Source: Blasia pusilla (taxonomy: Eukaryota > Marchantiophyta > Marchantiopsida > Blasiales). From it: a DNA stretch of 64,000 nt. The stretch is from contig CM114273.1 of the NCBI GenBank assembly GCA_050084515.1, positions 44,268,001-44,332,000 on the forward strand, given 5' to 3'. Positions 12,100 through 22,848 of this stretch are shown here, piece after piece (the stretch's first letter is position 1; every line of letters starts with the position of its first letter). A program made the position numbers and the translations under genes. A model generated the notes under the pieces. It ran no database searches. It worked only from the letters and a program-made list of their open reading frames with translations, and was not told where the DNA came from.

Positions 12100-13012
12100 T
12101 TCCTTTCAAAAATCTATGAGCCTGTGGGCTTGAGTTCTCCCCGTGAGGGTTCGTGTGTGGAAATCGTAAAGTCATTTCTGACCTCTCGGTCCGAAGGACC
12201 GAAGACGATTAAGTATCTACTCCACGGGCAGAAAATGATGAAAAAAGTCCCCCTTGGGTCTGACAAAGACTTCTTAACGAAAGAAGCGCCAAAGGTTCCG
12301 AAGAACTTTCCAATTTCCGCGCACGATACTCGAACACGCTCCTCGTGCACTACGTGCCTATACTCCCTCGGCTTTACGAATTCAGGGTTTTTTCTTCTCT
12401 TCCGTCCCCGAGTCCCAATTAGTTCGGAGTGAGCCTTCCCTACAACAGACGGTGCAACTCATACGAGCCAGACGTCCCCAGTAAGTTATCTCTCTCTTGA
12501 TCCCTTCGCGATAATCGCTACTACGGAACACCCGATGCCTCTCTCCGACAGGGCCCCCAAAAGAAAGGGTGTCACTCCCTAAGTAGATTAGCCGTCACTG
12601 GCCTTAGGCATTCCCACATTTTGTGTTTGTGTGTCAAAATAGGTTCTTTAGGATTCAAGTCATTACCCACATTTTGTGGTAGCTGTCCCGCAGTATGTTT
12701 CCACTCTTTCAACTAACCCTAATGCCAAAGGCGGTGGCTGTAAGAAGGCCGCTCTTCTTGCTGGCGGCGTATAGTCACGATCGACGGGTCGTTGTTAGCA
12801 GACTCAGGTTACACCCTCCAGTTAACTTGAAAACGAATCCATAGCACCTAATAGCTCGGGGCAAAAAAAAAATAATTTTCGGTTTCGCTCCCCTTTTCCT
12901 AGCATGCTACACTACCCCTTGGGATTTCCCCTAAAGGATAGCGGGATGCTTTAGATGATGAACATATTCATGGTACGTTTTGTACAAGCACACTCTACTC
13001 TATGCGGCGCAC
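12100..13012 (-). other. 5' part of a mitochondrial group II intron (nad4L intron)
   Basis: Directly after nucleotide 100 of nad4L the minus strand reads GTGCG (13,012-13,008), the consensus 5' end of a group II intron. The following DNA is structured and non-coding, as expected of intron domain I. I found neither a clear domain V nor the second exon, so the intron is probably cut off by the insert border. The 3' limit given is approximate. The name I recall for an intron at this site is nad4Li100. Confidence 0.6.
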
Positions 13013-13112
13013 ACATTAACATAATAAGAATATTTTTTCTATTTAAGAAAATTCCCCAAATACCTAAAAGAAAAAGAATCATAGAAAATAATAAATATTT
13101 TACTAGATCCAT
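13013..13112 (-). pseudogene. nad4L: nad4L exon 1, NADH dehydrogenase subunit 4L (mitochondrial origin)
   Basis: The minus strand encodes ATG followed by 32 codons reading [19 protein letters not shown], then [13 protein letters not shown]. This is the first transmembrane segment and following loop of subunit 4L, a membrane proton-channel subunit of respiratory complex I. Normal length is about 100 residues; here only 33 codons plus one base remain before the intron boundary. The ATG is encoded directly, unlike seed-plant copies that need RNA editing to create it. The upstream frame continues nine codons to another ATG, but the family start is the one at 13,112. In the nucleus this fragment has no function. 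It is a fossil of organelle-to-nucleus transfer, and it looks recent because no lesion is visible in the exon. Confidence 0.9.
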
Positions 13113-13619
13113 AGTAGTAGTCTCTGTTTTGAAAGCCAACTCGGTTAAAGTGCTCTAGGAAAATATATTTCTTTCCTATTTTCTGGGGAAGCGCCGGGCC
13201 CGGAATAATCACCGAACATGCAACCCAATAAATAAATAATTATCAAAGCCCTGTCAATTTTTTCCCCTTTTTTGTCTGACAATCCCGGGGCTTCTTCCTA
13301 TAGTCGAGTACCCAAAGGGCCGTCGGCCCTTTGGGCCGATAAGGCCGGAAATGGCTTATTTATGCACACGAAGACTATAAGGAGAAGGGAGAGCAAGTAG
13401 TGCCTTTCCCCATAGTCTCGTGGCCTTTGGGCCGTTAGTCTAATATCCCCGACCCGCTTCCCCTAGGGAAGAGAAGGACTTAGGCCTCCCTCCGCGTCTA
13501 CCTTGACTCCATGAGTCACCAGTCATGGCCAGCCATTTATGGTTATATATGACTATAATGAGTCATATGAGACAGTTATTAAAACCATGATTTGTTCTAG
13601 TAAACCCATGCTCGAGTCA

Positions 13620-15210
13620 ACAAGATGCAGCTGGAGCTCGTTGGCATGGTGAGAGTGATGAGGAGTTGGTGCCATGATGGCATATGTCAAACTCTTTGGG
13701 CTTGGTGGCTATGGAGAGACAGATTACTGAGACTTTGATGGCAAGGTCTTATCGAGAGTCCTTAGATCCAGAGGTCGGTGAGGAGACGACACGTGGCTGA
13801 GACATTCACGACGATGGAGTGGTCTTGGAGTACCTGCATAATGGCAACATCGCGAGCATAGTGGATGTAGGCCAAGGCAAGCTACGGACCAAGGTGTTTG
13901 TGGAATGTCATGATGGACCTTTGGCGGGACACAAAGGGGAGAAATCCACTCTTTCTGTTTTGTCTAAGAGGTTCTTCTGGCCCAACATGAAGGAAGATGT
14001 TGCTCAATATGTGAAAACATGCGTGACCTGCCAGGCGAACCGCGTGTCTTATGCAAAGAAACAAGGCTTACTTCATCCTTTGCCAATCCCGGAGGGACCC
14101 TTGCAAAGCATTAGCATGGATTTCATTACGAGTCTTCCAGAATCTGAGGGATACAACGCTATACTTGTGATAGTTGATCGGTTTAGCAAGTTGGGGAGGT
14201 TTGTGCCGACGAGAGAGTCTGCGACGGCCTACACGACTTCCCGACTATTCCTAGATGGTTGGTGGCGTGCGCTTCATTTCCGTAGGCTTAATTGATACGG
14301 ATTGCCTAGGAGCATTGTGTCCGATCGGGATCCAAAGTTTACCAGTGCCTTTTGGAAACATCTATTCAGGAGGTTCCGGACCAAGCTCAGCTTTAGTACG
14401 GCCTTCCATCCTCAAACGGATGGGCAAACGGAAAAAGTAAACTCGGTCGTAAACCAATACTTATGGAATTACGTGAGTGCGGACCAAAGAGATTGGGCCA
14501 AGTGGTTAAGTATGGCTGAGTATTGTTACAACTCGACTAAGCATTCTGCAACCGGAGAATCTCCGTTTCTTCTGGCGTATCAAAGAGAACCAGAAGGGCC
14601 TCTTGACTTAGCTCTTTCGAAGGGCAATACATCGACACACACTCGTCAAGCAACGGCGGAATGTTTGTTAGTGGAAATGCAGGAACGACAAGAGTGAGCG
14701 AGAGAAAGTCTCGCCAAGGCTCAACTAAGGTACGTAAAGCATGCTAACAAAAGTCGGCGCCAAGTGAGGTTCCAAGTTGGGGAAGTGTGGTTGAGTGTTA
14801 AGAATCTCACTCTTCCAAAGGAATTGTCCGCGAAATTGTCAGCCAAGTATGCTGGACCGTATGTGATCAAGGCAAAGCCGTTTGAGGATGTATGCACGTT
14901 GGAGCTGCCAAACGAGTTCAAGATTCACCCGACTTTCCATGTGTCATTATTGAAGAAGTATCTTCAAGACAATGTGCGTCCGGAGCAAAGGAGGATGTTG
15001 AGACCACAACCGGTCATCAGAAATGAGGAACCAGAGTTCGAGGTTGAGACCATTCTGCGTTCAGACGTAGGGGCCACCAAGCACGAGTACTTGGTCAAGT
15101 GGAAAGGCTATCATGTGAAAGAGGCGACTTGGATTGCGGAGGCGGATCTAGAACATGCGCAAGAAGCATTGCGTGACTTCAGATGGATGCAAGAAAGGCA
15201 CGTGCGTTAG
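13620..15210 (+). pseudogene. Ty3/gypsy integrase with chromodomain (3' half of pol)
   Basis: The frame at 13,819-14,295 carries the HHCC zinc-binding part (H-x-x-x-H in GPLAGHKG, then CVTCQANR) and the start of the catalytic core (SMDFITSLP, IVDRFSKLGRFVP). A frameshift and stop near 14,290 follow, and the next frame (14,302-14,697) has the second aspartate and the glutamate region (VSDRDPKFTSAFW, FHPQTDGQTEKVN, NSTKHSATGESPF). A third frame (14,764-15,210) has the integrase C-terminal module (GPYVIKAK, IHPTFHVSLLKKY) and a chromodomain (EYLVKWKGY, ATWIAEADL) that would steer insertion to marked chromatin. The order identifies a chromovirus, Tekay-like by LTR start. Gag, protease and most of reverse transcriptase are absent upstream, where mitochondrial-type DNA lies instead. 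Two frame breaks make it non-functional. Confidence 0.9.
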
Positions 15211-15884
15211 TACATGGTGAAGCAATGGACATAACTTGTGACCGGAAAGCTTGGGCCGATAACCCGTTGTAACTAGAAAGGTTTAGTTGTTGCAATAAAG
15301 AAGACATGGATTTGGAGATTCGATGCTTGTATTGTAATTTTGAGTTTGGTTTGTGCAAGGCAATGAGTAGTTCTTCATATGCTAAGGATGTAAGTCAAGG
15401 AGACCAAACAATGAGTATTTGAGGTGAGAGCTTGTATTCAGATAAGGCATCTAGATCACGACCAAGTGTTGAAGTACTAGCATTTGGGCTCGCCCTAACG
15501 TCGGCGGGACAAATGAGTCTGTCTTGGGGTTTGTGGTGATCTCATTCATGTTTCATGACTGAACTTAGTGACGCGCCTAGGTGGAATACAGGTGACCCAA
15601 AAGTAGTACGAGTTGGCTAGCTACACAGGTGGTTGTTTACAAATAGTGAGTGAAGTGTTAGGTTGCAGATAGTTAGATTAGTTCGGCAGAACTAGTCTAG
15701 GCTCATCAGAAAGCAGAAGCTAATAAGTCTAAGTGCTGCAAGCGACAACCTAAGACTTAAGCCAAAAGAGGAATTGCGGGTTAGCTACCAAAACGCGATT
15801 CTGTGTTAAGGGGTCGGCTTCCCAGAACTTAACATTCATAAGGTTTGCGTTGATGAGGACATCAACCTTCTAAGGAGGGGTGAG
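15211..15884 (+). other. Gypsy 3' untranslated region and polypurine tract
   Basis: No gene lies between the chromodomain stop and the LTR. An AATAAAG occurs near 15,294. The stretch ends in a purine-rich tract (TAAGGAGGGGTGAG, 15,871-15,884) that would prime plus-strand synthesis immediately before the LTR. Confidence 0.65.
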
Positions 15885-17520
15885 TGTCGCGACCCTCATA
15901 ACCAAACAACACCAAATACGCACCAAGCGAAACATTAGAACTCAAAGGAACTCACGCCGCGAGGTTTGCGCTTTGGAGAGGCGTTTGGAAGAGTCTCTTG
16001 GAAAAGTCTAAGAGACGAAACGCGGAACAGAGTTGTGCGTTTCATGCGTTAGTGGTCGCGACCAGGAAACCTAGACCAAACGCGAGCCGAGACTTGAGAT
16101 GAGTTGAGTCTTGGGAGGTTGGTTGCCAAAGAGGTGAGAACCAGTTTGGAACACGACTAGCGTTTGGGAGAATCTGACTGTGTTTAGGACCATAACGTTG
16201 AGATCCAAGATTCGTTTGGGACAAGTAAGGGCGCGTTGGAAAGCTGATCTTGAGACGCTTCTAACGCACCAAAGATCTTAGCAAACGCATAAGTACAAGC
16301 TGAGATATTGGCCGAAACCGATTGAGAGAGCAATCGAGTTGAGGGCCAATTGGAGAGGCCCGGGTGTCTTTCCCTAAATGTAGGAGGCCCCCGGAGATCC
16401 CCAAAATTTACTAGTAAGGGGAGTACCTTCTCTGAGATGTCTCGGGAAACGAAACCCCACTTTGGGCGCCAAACGGCGTTTCAGAGGCACGGGATGGAAC
16501 GGGAGTTTGGCGCGGAAACCCGAAACCCAAACCTGATCCAAGGGAGTGGACTTTGTACGCCACACTTGGATTCCAACATGAGATTCACTTTGTGTGAGTC
16601 TTGGTGAGGAACTCATTGGATGTTCATCGGACAGTTGGAACCGCTAGGCGCGAAACGCTATTTCAGGTTCCTAAACCGACCAAAAAGTCTATCCCAAGTC
16701 TTTCGAGACTTGCCCGTGTTGGAAACCGCGAAAATAGGAAGGGTGAGCTTGAAGAGAGAGTCCGAGACGAGAACTCGGAAAGTAATCCCGCTGATTGATC
16801 CAAGACCCGACTAACCGGAGTGCGTGTTTGGATGCAGATCAGCGTTGAGAGCGTGACCTACTAAACGCACGCTTCCGCAACAAACAAGATTAACGTTCAA
16901 GGAGAGTAGGCGCACGACAACAACGAAGGGCCCGACCCTCCTTTTCCAAAGAGGGGGGGGGGGATTATTGGAGAATCCCAGAAGTACTAGTAAGGGGGAA
17001 GGTCTCCGAGAGTGCTTGGAACTCGAACCCCACTTTGGGTGCCACGGGGCGGCTCAAGGGCATGGAACGGATCGAGAGTTTGGGGTTGGGTTGGAAAACC
17101 TGAACCAAGTCTATGGAGGCGATTTTAGACATCCCTCTTGGATTTCACCCTACGACTCAATTACTTGGGTCTCGGTTTAGAACTCACACGAGGTCCGTTG
17201 AACAGTTGGGATCGCCAGGCGCGCAAGTGCCGTTTTAGGTTCCTGGACTACTCAGGAAGTTTGTTCCAAGTCTTGAAGGACTTGCCATGTTTTGGAAACA
17301 AGGAAGTAAGGGAGGTTGAGCTTGATGAGACGCCAAGTCGAGAACTTGGTGGGTTGGATCGCTGGTTAGCCCAGACCCGACTAACGAGAGTGCGTGTTTG
17401 GGTGCAAAACGGCGATGAGATCGTGTCCTATTGAACGTACGCTTCTGCAACAATAAAGATTGATGTTCAAGGAGAGTAGGAGCGCGACAGCTAGAGGGAC
17501 GAGAGCAACTACACTAGTTG
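15885..17520 (+). repeat. 3' LTR of the gypsy element
   Basis: The LTR begins TGTCGCGACCCTCATAACC right after the polypurine tract, as in Tekay/Del-type chromoviruses. It is long (about 1.6 kb) and non-coding. Its right border is uncertain because no matching 5' LTR is present in the window; similarity to LTR-type sequence fades near 17,520. An AATAAAG at about 17,450 could serve polyadenylation. The middle is built of two diverged copies of a segment of about 570 bp. Confidence 0.65.
16345..17490. repeat. Two diverged tandem copies within the LTR
   Basis: Copy 1 (about 16,345-16,920) and copy 2 (about 16,960-17,490) share, in order, TTGGAGA-CCC, TACTAGTAAGGGG, ACCCCACTTTGGG, a GGCATGGAACGG-like block, and the end block GTTCAAGGAGAGTAGG (about 16,897 and 17,466). 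Many substitutions separate them, so the duplication is old. Confidence 0.75.
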
Positions 17521-19841
17521 GCCCACAACATGCTGTGAAATTTGTTGTGCCATTTCTAGTCACTCTATAGCACACAACAACAATTTTTTGAGTGAAAATA
17601 GCTTACATGGCCACCATAATGCTAAGCCAACGAATGTTGTCTTCTGCCAGAATGATTAGTATGCGAATAACATGAGCTAGGTTTGTAGGAAATCATGTGT
17701 TTTTTCCATGTACAAGCTCAACAAATGGCATGTTCCTAACAAGTCCAATTCATGTGCCAATGTCCTACATCAGTTTTTCCAAGATGACCCTGAATGATAT
17801 GCCCGAGCTGTCCCAATATAGGGCCCCTCAAATTATCGTGCCAATAGATGCCCAACTCAAATACGCTAATAGCCTAGGCCTCGATCAATCTCACTTGGGG
17901 GTGATATTTCCATTCAAAAAATTAGCCATTTGATTGATCAACCTAAGGCATAGGCTACATCATTCTGAGAACTAAAGAAATAGCCACTTGCTACAAGTAC
18001 CTATTTACTACAAAAAATCTCTTCTTCTGCAATCCCTTCCAATGTATTACATATATCTCTACTAGATTTGTCCCATACTAGGTTGCACACGGACAAAGTT
18101 TGTGTCCGCGGACTTATGTACGTCTTATGGACGAACATGTCTATGCGGGCCCAGGTACACAGAGCCCATACCCAAGCTTGCATCCAAGCTTGCAGCTGTT
18201 GAGTGGCCCGCAGCCAGGCCTAGGGCAAGCTTGGTGTGGGCCTCGACCCTGCCTTTCATGCAGATTCAAGATTTGGTCTGGCAGACCAAATTCTAGTCCA
18301 TCGGACCAATTTTTGTGGGCCCTCAAGTTTGCGCCTACACGCCTAGAGCTCGCGCCCTACCTGCCACGGAGCCTGCACCTGCCCGTCTAGAGCCCACACC
18401 CAATCAGTCTTGAGTCCGCTCTTGCTTGCCCACCCTTGTTAGCGCCCTACCCGCTCGGAGCCTGCACTTGCCTGGGTAGAGCCAGCGCCCAATCAGCCCC
18501 AAGCCCGCGCCGCCCTAGCCTGCCTGCCCTACAAGCCACGCAATGGGTACAGGCTCCACCAGCCCCGGGCGGGCTTGGAGCGGGCTGGAGTGTAGGAAGG
18601 GCATGTCCATTTTCGTGCAACCTTGGACATGTCTCTCTAATCGAGAATTCAGAAGGAGGTCATGATATATAAGGGCATCCATTTTAATGAGAACAATTTT
18701 ACAAGGCAACATGCTGCATCACATTTTGCTCGGCTTACAGGTGGCATAAAGCTAGACCACTTCCAAGAGCTCCGGAGGCTCATGAAACTACCCCTTGAGA
18801 TGATAATAGACTTATCATCCACAAAGGCAACCCACCTCTTGGCCCGCCTACGAAACGCAAGGGAAGATCATACCGTATCCGCCACCCATGAGACTGAGCA
18901 ACATAGCAGGGTCGAGGCCAACTGCCTTGATGTTCCCGCATTGTATGTTGGTAGCATTTCTGCAAGTGGGTCTTCTTCAGTATACTTACAGAACAACAGT
19001 GCTTCATGCTAGGGACCCTTGTTCCCTGAGTTGCCTAACAAGAGGAAGTGTGCTTAAGTGCATGCAATAAGGTACACAACAAAAGACTCTTACTGCTTTG
19101 GTATTTGCACACCATTATGTTATCTATGGCCTTTGTTGACTCCCTTGTGCTACCAATTTTGCTTGCTCTCGGGGGCAAGGTAGACCATCCAACATTTGAG
19201 CTCACGTGTCAACCATACTACAAAAGAGTTTTACTATGTGCTACAGCTATAAAAATTTTCATGTCAACATTTACGGCTCCACCCTTTGCCTTTATACCAT
19301 ACACCTACTTCATCTATGTATGCAATGTCTGCTTTTTTTAGACTTGCAATATCAGGTCTAGCCGATACCATAGATAGTATGAGTGTCTTTATACACCTCG
19401 ACTCACCTCAAGGTGCCTTTACAGGAGAGAACATATGTTTGGTACTATGTCCTTTGTCATTTATGGTTACCATCCGACCACTTTTATTTCCCTTGCCACA
19501 TTTTTCACATGTTGCTACTATGTACGCAATTTTATTGCGCCTATTATTTCTTTGCTATTGCAATAGCTACTCATCAATTATTAATAAGGCTGTCCATGGC
19601 ATTCTTGTATTATGTCTTCTTCAACAACAACACCTATATTCGCTTGCTCTATGTGTTAATCATGCGCTGCTTTCTTGATGTATTTCTGCTTGGTTTTCCT
19701 CTACTCTGAAAAGACTCTTTTGTTTGCACAAACATTGACAACCCGACTCTGCTGACTACCGCTCTCCAGAAAAATAGCCTGCAGTAGGCTAGGGTTCTAG
19801 CTCCAGAAAATTGTTGTATGTAGGAAAAAAGAAAGCTAGGG
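17521..19841. other. Intergenic region with a GC-rich block
   Basis: No gene is recognised. At 18,120-18,600 the sequence switches to C/G-rich DNA full of GCCCGC and GCCTGC words, quite unlike its flanks. The minus strand at 18,760-19,000 has a glycine-rich coding-like run broken by several stops, which I cannot assign. Confidence 0.45.
18352..18535. repeat. Tandem duplication of about 90 bp
   Basis: GCGCCCTAC begins at 18,352 and again at 18,442. Each is followed by GGAGCCTGCAC, TAGAGCC and CCCAATCAG in the same order. Two copies, diverged. Confidence 0.7.
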
Positions 19842-20153
19842 ATAACCATCCTAAGAAGCCCACTTCATCAAGCCCGGTGCCCTTATTTGTATTCAAGGCA
19901 ACTATTGAAAATATAGAGATGATGGAGAAGTAGCTTCACTAGTGTGAAACAAGCAAAAAAATCTTGTACTAGTTGTTACGTTATATCAGTAAGGAACCAG
20001 GTGTCAATTTGGCTACTATTCTTACTCTTCAGGATAAGCTGAATGATCTCGGCACCAAGATGTAGGTCCTTATTGATCACTGTCGACTAATCTATATTGG
20101 TGACAACAAGCTTGCAGACTACATCTACAACCCGGAGCTACTATTGCTTGTAG
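19842..20153 (+). pseudogene. Decayed exon-like segment, unidentified
   Basis: One frame reads as protein for about 100 codons (for example NLATILTLQDKLNDLGTKM, then VLIDHCRLIYIGDNKLADYI) but is cut by four TAG codons at 19,931, 19,940, 19,970 and 20,063. At each TAG a glutamine would fit the helical, charged context, so CAG-to-TAG changes are the simplest explanation. The segment ends at a strong splice-donor match, AG|GTGAGT at 20,154. That pattern suggests an exon of a former nuclear gene. I do not recognise the family. A helical coiled region and a conserved-looking HCRLIY motif are all I can describe. No matching upstream or downstream exon was found. Confidence 0.4.
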
Positions 20154-20159
20154 GTGAGT

Positions 20160-21316
20160 CAATCATTTTCCATGATGTTACTCTACCATAGCAAAATTAC
20201 ATAGTGGGCAACCTATGGATTTTCTATGCATTTCAATTTTCATCCTATGTCCACTATTTCAGTTGCTATATCCTCTCTTTTTTTATGCATTTCTCAGCCT
20301 ATGATCCATGAGCGTTGCTATGTCAAAAACTAGGTTGTGGCTAAATTTTTCACTTTGCTTTGTTGCATAATTTTCCATACAGAGCTACACTTATGGGCAC
20401 CACCATAAGTTTTGCTCTATGATCAAGTGAAAAACTATAAAATGTTTCATCTTGGCTTTACCAATACATGTTTGCTCATGTATTCATGATGAACATATGC
20501 CCAAATGCCCTATATATATATTGACATGCTTCATCTATTGTAATCAGAATCGTACTTATCTCATATCTTATTTTTAAAACTTTAAAAGCACAGAAAGATA
20601 CTGGATCCCCGAGTGGATCTTTCACTGAACCATGTACATGAGGGTAATCACTTACAAACCTGAAAGAGCAAATCTGAAATGGATTGCATGCAAAACTAGT
20701 TTATAACTTCTATTGAGAACTGGGTGTTTGGCAAAGCAATAGCCTATTAGAATACACAAGACCTGAAGAGAGGTGGTTGAAACCAAGATGCAAGAGTATG
20801 CATGTGCTAGATTGGTTCTTGGAGCATTCTCCACACGAATGCACATTCCTTCTTAGTTGATCAAGGGACCAACAAAGGTTCAGGTATGTAGGAGCCAATC
20901 TCAAACACAAGCCTTAGAGGACAGGAGTAGAAGTGAATCAAAGAAGTAGGAAAGAGAGAGGGAGCTATATAATTTCCTAGAAGAGACCAGCAGAAGGGTA
21001 CACTATATGGTAAGGCAAGGTGGAAGGCTAGCATAACAGGAACATGCCACCACATCACAAATAGGCCAGCACATTATGAGCACGACAACACAATAGGGGC
21101 AGGCTAGCACACCACGTGCACAATTTAACATAACCGAAACGAACAAGAATAGTTGAAGAGGTAACTAATAATCTAATTGAGACTTATAACCATGGTAAAC
21201 TTTCAACCATAGTTTGCAGAACTAACCATAATTAAAAAATGAAAGAAAACAGTAGACAATTTTATGTGAAATCCTAACATCATCCGTATCCACTGTGTTG
21301 CGAAACTTGCAAGCAA
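20160..21316. other. Intergenic region
   Basis: No gene or repeat is recognised. Short frames on the minus strand near 20,650-21,060 show no family motif. Confidence 0.4.
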
Positions 21317-21321
21317 ACATA

Positions 21322-21546
21322 TGAAGTTTATTTCAGCAATTCTGCTGAGCGGAATTTCTGGTCTCTACCATTGATTATGTGAAGCGTTTTATACATGAGC
21401 AAAGTGCTCGTTGGAGCCTAACTACGATGAGCCTAACTCGTCTATGCAGCGTTTACATGTGCACCCAACTCGCCTCTGCAGCGTTTACGTTGAAGCCTCC
21501 TTGTTTACGGTGCAGCGAAACTTGTTGCCATTTACATATTTCAACA
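21322..21546 (-). repeat. Copia 3' LTR
   Basis: This LTR is bounded by TG...CA and shares with the 5' LTR the blocks TGAAGTTTATTTCAGCAATT, GTGCTCGTTGGAGCCTAACT and AACTCGCCTCTGCAGCGTTT (plus-strand order). It has an extra segment after the first block. Confidence 0.88.
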
Positions 21547-21589
21547 ACATCCTCCCTAAACGGAACATCCTCTTTGAACACAGCTGTTT

Positions 21590-22848
21590 TTACACAGAAT
21601 CTAAAACACCAAGAAGTGATCTAAATCTTTCAAACTTAGCCGTAGGAAGGCCTTTGGTGAAGATGTTAGCAACCTGTTCGTCTCCCGGACACCACACAAC
21701 ATTGATGTCCCCACTCAGTACCTTTTCTCGAACGAAGTGATGCTGCACTTCGATATGCTTGGTTCGTGAATGGAAGAGTGGATTTCTGGAAAAATAAATA
21801 GAACTAATGTTATCTCCCAAGATTACAATAGGATCAGATTGGGTAAACCAAAGTTCAGCCAATAGTCCTCTCTAAGCCATATAGCTTCCGTTGTGGCATT
21901 TTTCAATCCACGGTATTCTGCCTCTATGGAAGATAGAGAAATTGAGGCTTGCTTCTTTGATGAGAAGCTCACAGCCGCACTTCCAAAGGAGAAGAAATAT
22001 CCTGAAGTTGATTTATGAGTTATTGGACAACCTGCATAATCAGCATCTGAGAATCCCAAGATTTTCGGAGCTTGTTGGATGCCTCTATCGTAGGCAAGCC
22101 CAAATGTGTTTGAACCCTTGAGATACCTTGCCATCCTCTTTGCTGCAATGAGGTGAGACTTTTGGGGATCAGCCATATTTTGGCTGATCTGGCTTACTGC
22201 GTATGCAATATCTGGTCGGGAGTTGGTGATATAGATAAGTGAGCCCACCAATTTTTGGTACTCTTTCAAGTCCACCTTCTCCTCTTGATCATTATAAGTA
22301 AGTCTCTCTGTACTTGTCGGAGTGGGCGTTGATTTGCAGTCCTCTAGGCCAAAAGTTTGAAGCAAGATAGCTATATGCCTTTCTTGAGTAAAGAAGGTCA
22401 CTTTTGGCCCTTGCTTTACTTCAATACCTAGGCAGAAGTGTAAACTCCCAAGATCTTTCATTTTGAATGAAGAGGAGAGTCCTTCTTTAAGATCACGGAT
22501 CCCTTGTTCATCATCTCTTGTAATGATCAAGTCATCCACATATAAGATCACAATGACAATCCCGTAAGTAGAGATCTTGAGATAAAAGTTTGGGTCATAT
22601 TTACTCTTTGCAAATCCAAGTTTGTTTAACATAGTTGAGTCATAGGTTTGATTCCAGATTCGATTTGCTTGCATTAGTCCATAAAGAGCTTTCCGCATCT
22701 TGCAAACAAGGTCTTCAGTTCTAGGAGCAGTAAAGCCTTGAGGTTGTTGTAGATATACCTCTTCTTCCAAAGTGCTATTTAAGAAGGCATTTTGAACATC
22801 CATCTGCAATAGGGGCCAATCAAACATGACTGCAAGAGATATGATCAC
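21590..22848 (-). pseudogene. Copia reverse transcriptase and RNase H
   Basis: The frame 22,848-21,823 starts inside the reverse-transcriptase domain (ISLAVMFDWPLLQMDVQNAF, with the first catalytic Asp). It has the YVDD box in ILYVDDLIITRDD and the RNase H region (SDADYAGCP, SSIEAEYRGL). A frameshift near 21,850 moves the end into another frame (21,862-21,590), which carries HIEVQHHFVREKV and ADIFTKGLP, the standard copia C-terminus. About 90 residues that normally precede the palm motif, with the KWVFRVK-type and FSPVV-type segments, are absent, so the enzyme lacks its fingers region. The protein would copy element RNA into DNA in cytoplasmic particles; this copy cannot. Confidence 0.9.

Larger units (their letters stand above)
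11765..13510. other. Nuclear insert of mitochondrial DNA (NUMT)
   Basis: The core is nad4L exon 1 at 13,013-13,112, which is unambiguous. Around it the composition differs from both flanks: clean unrepeated sequence with GC-rich palindromic tracts (for example AAAGGGCCGTCGGCCCTTT near 13,315), as in intergenic DNA of plant mitochondria. A short dispersed repeat links the two ends of the segment: GGAAATGGCTTATT at about 13,347 occurs in reverse complement near 11,870, and GGGAGAG-rich blocks occur near 11,912 and 13,392. The exact borders are guesses from composition, with about 100 bases of uncertainty. The insert lies between gag-protease copy A and a gypsy element. Confidence 0.65.

Noticed and set aside
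12114-12432. Overlapping frames on both strands in the mitochondrial insert as possible genes
   Set aside because: They match no mitochondrial protein I know and lie in the presumed intron; intron structure explains open frames better.
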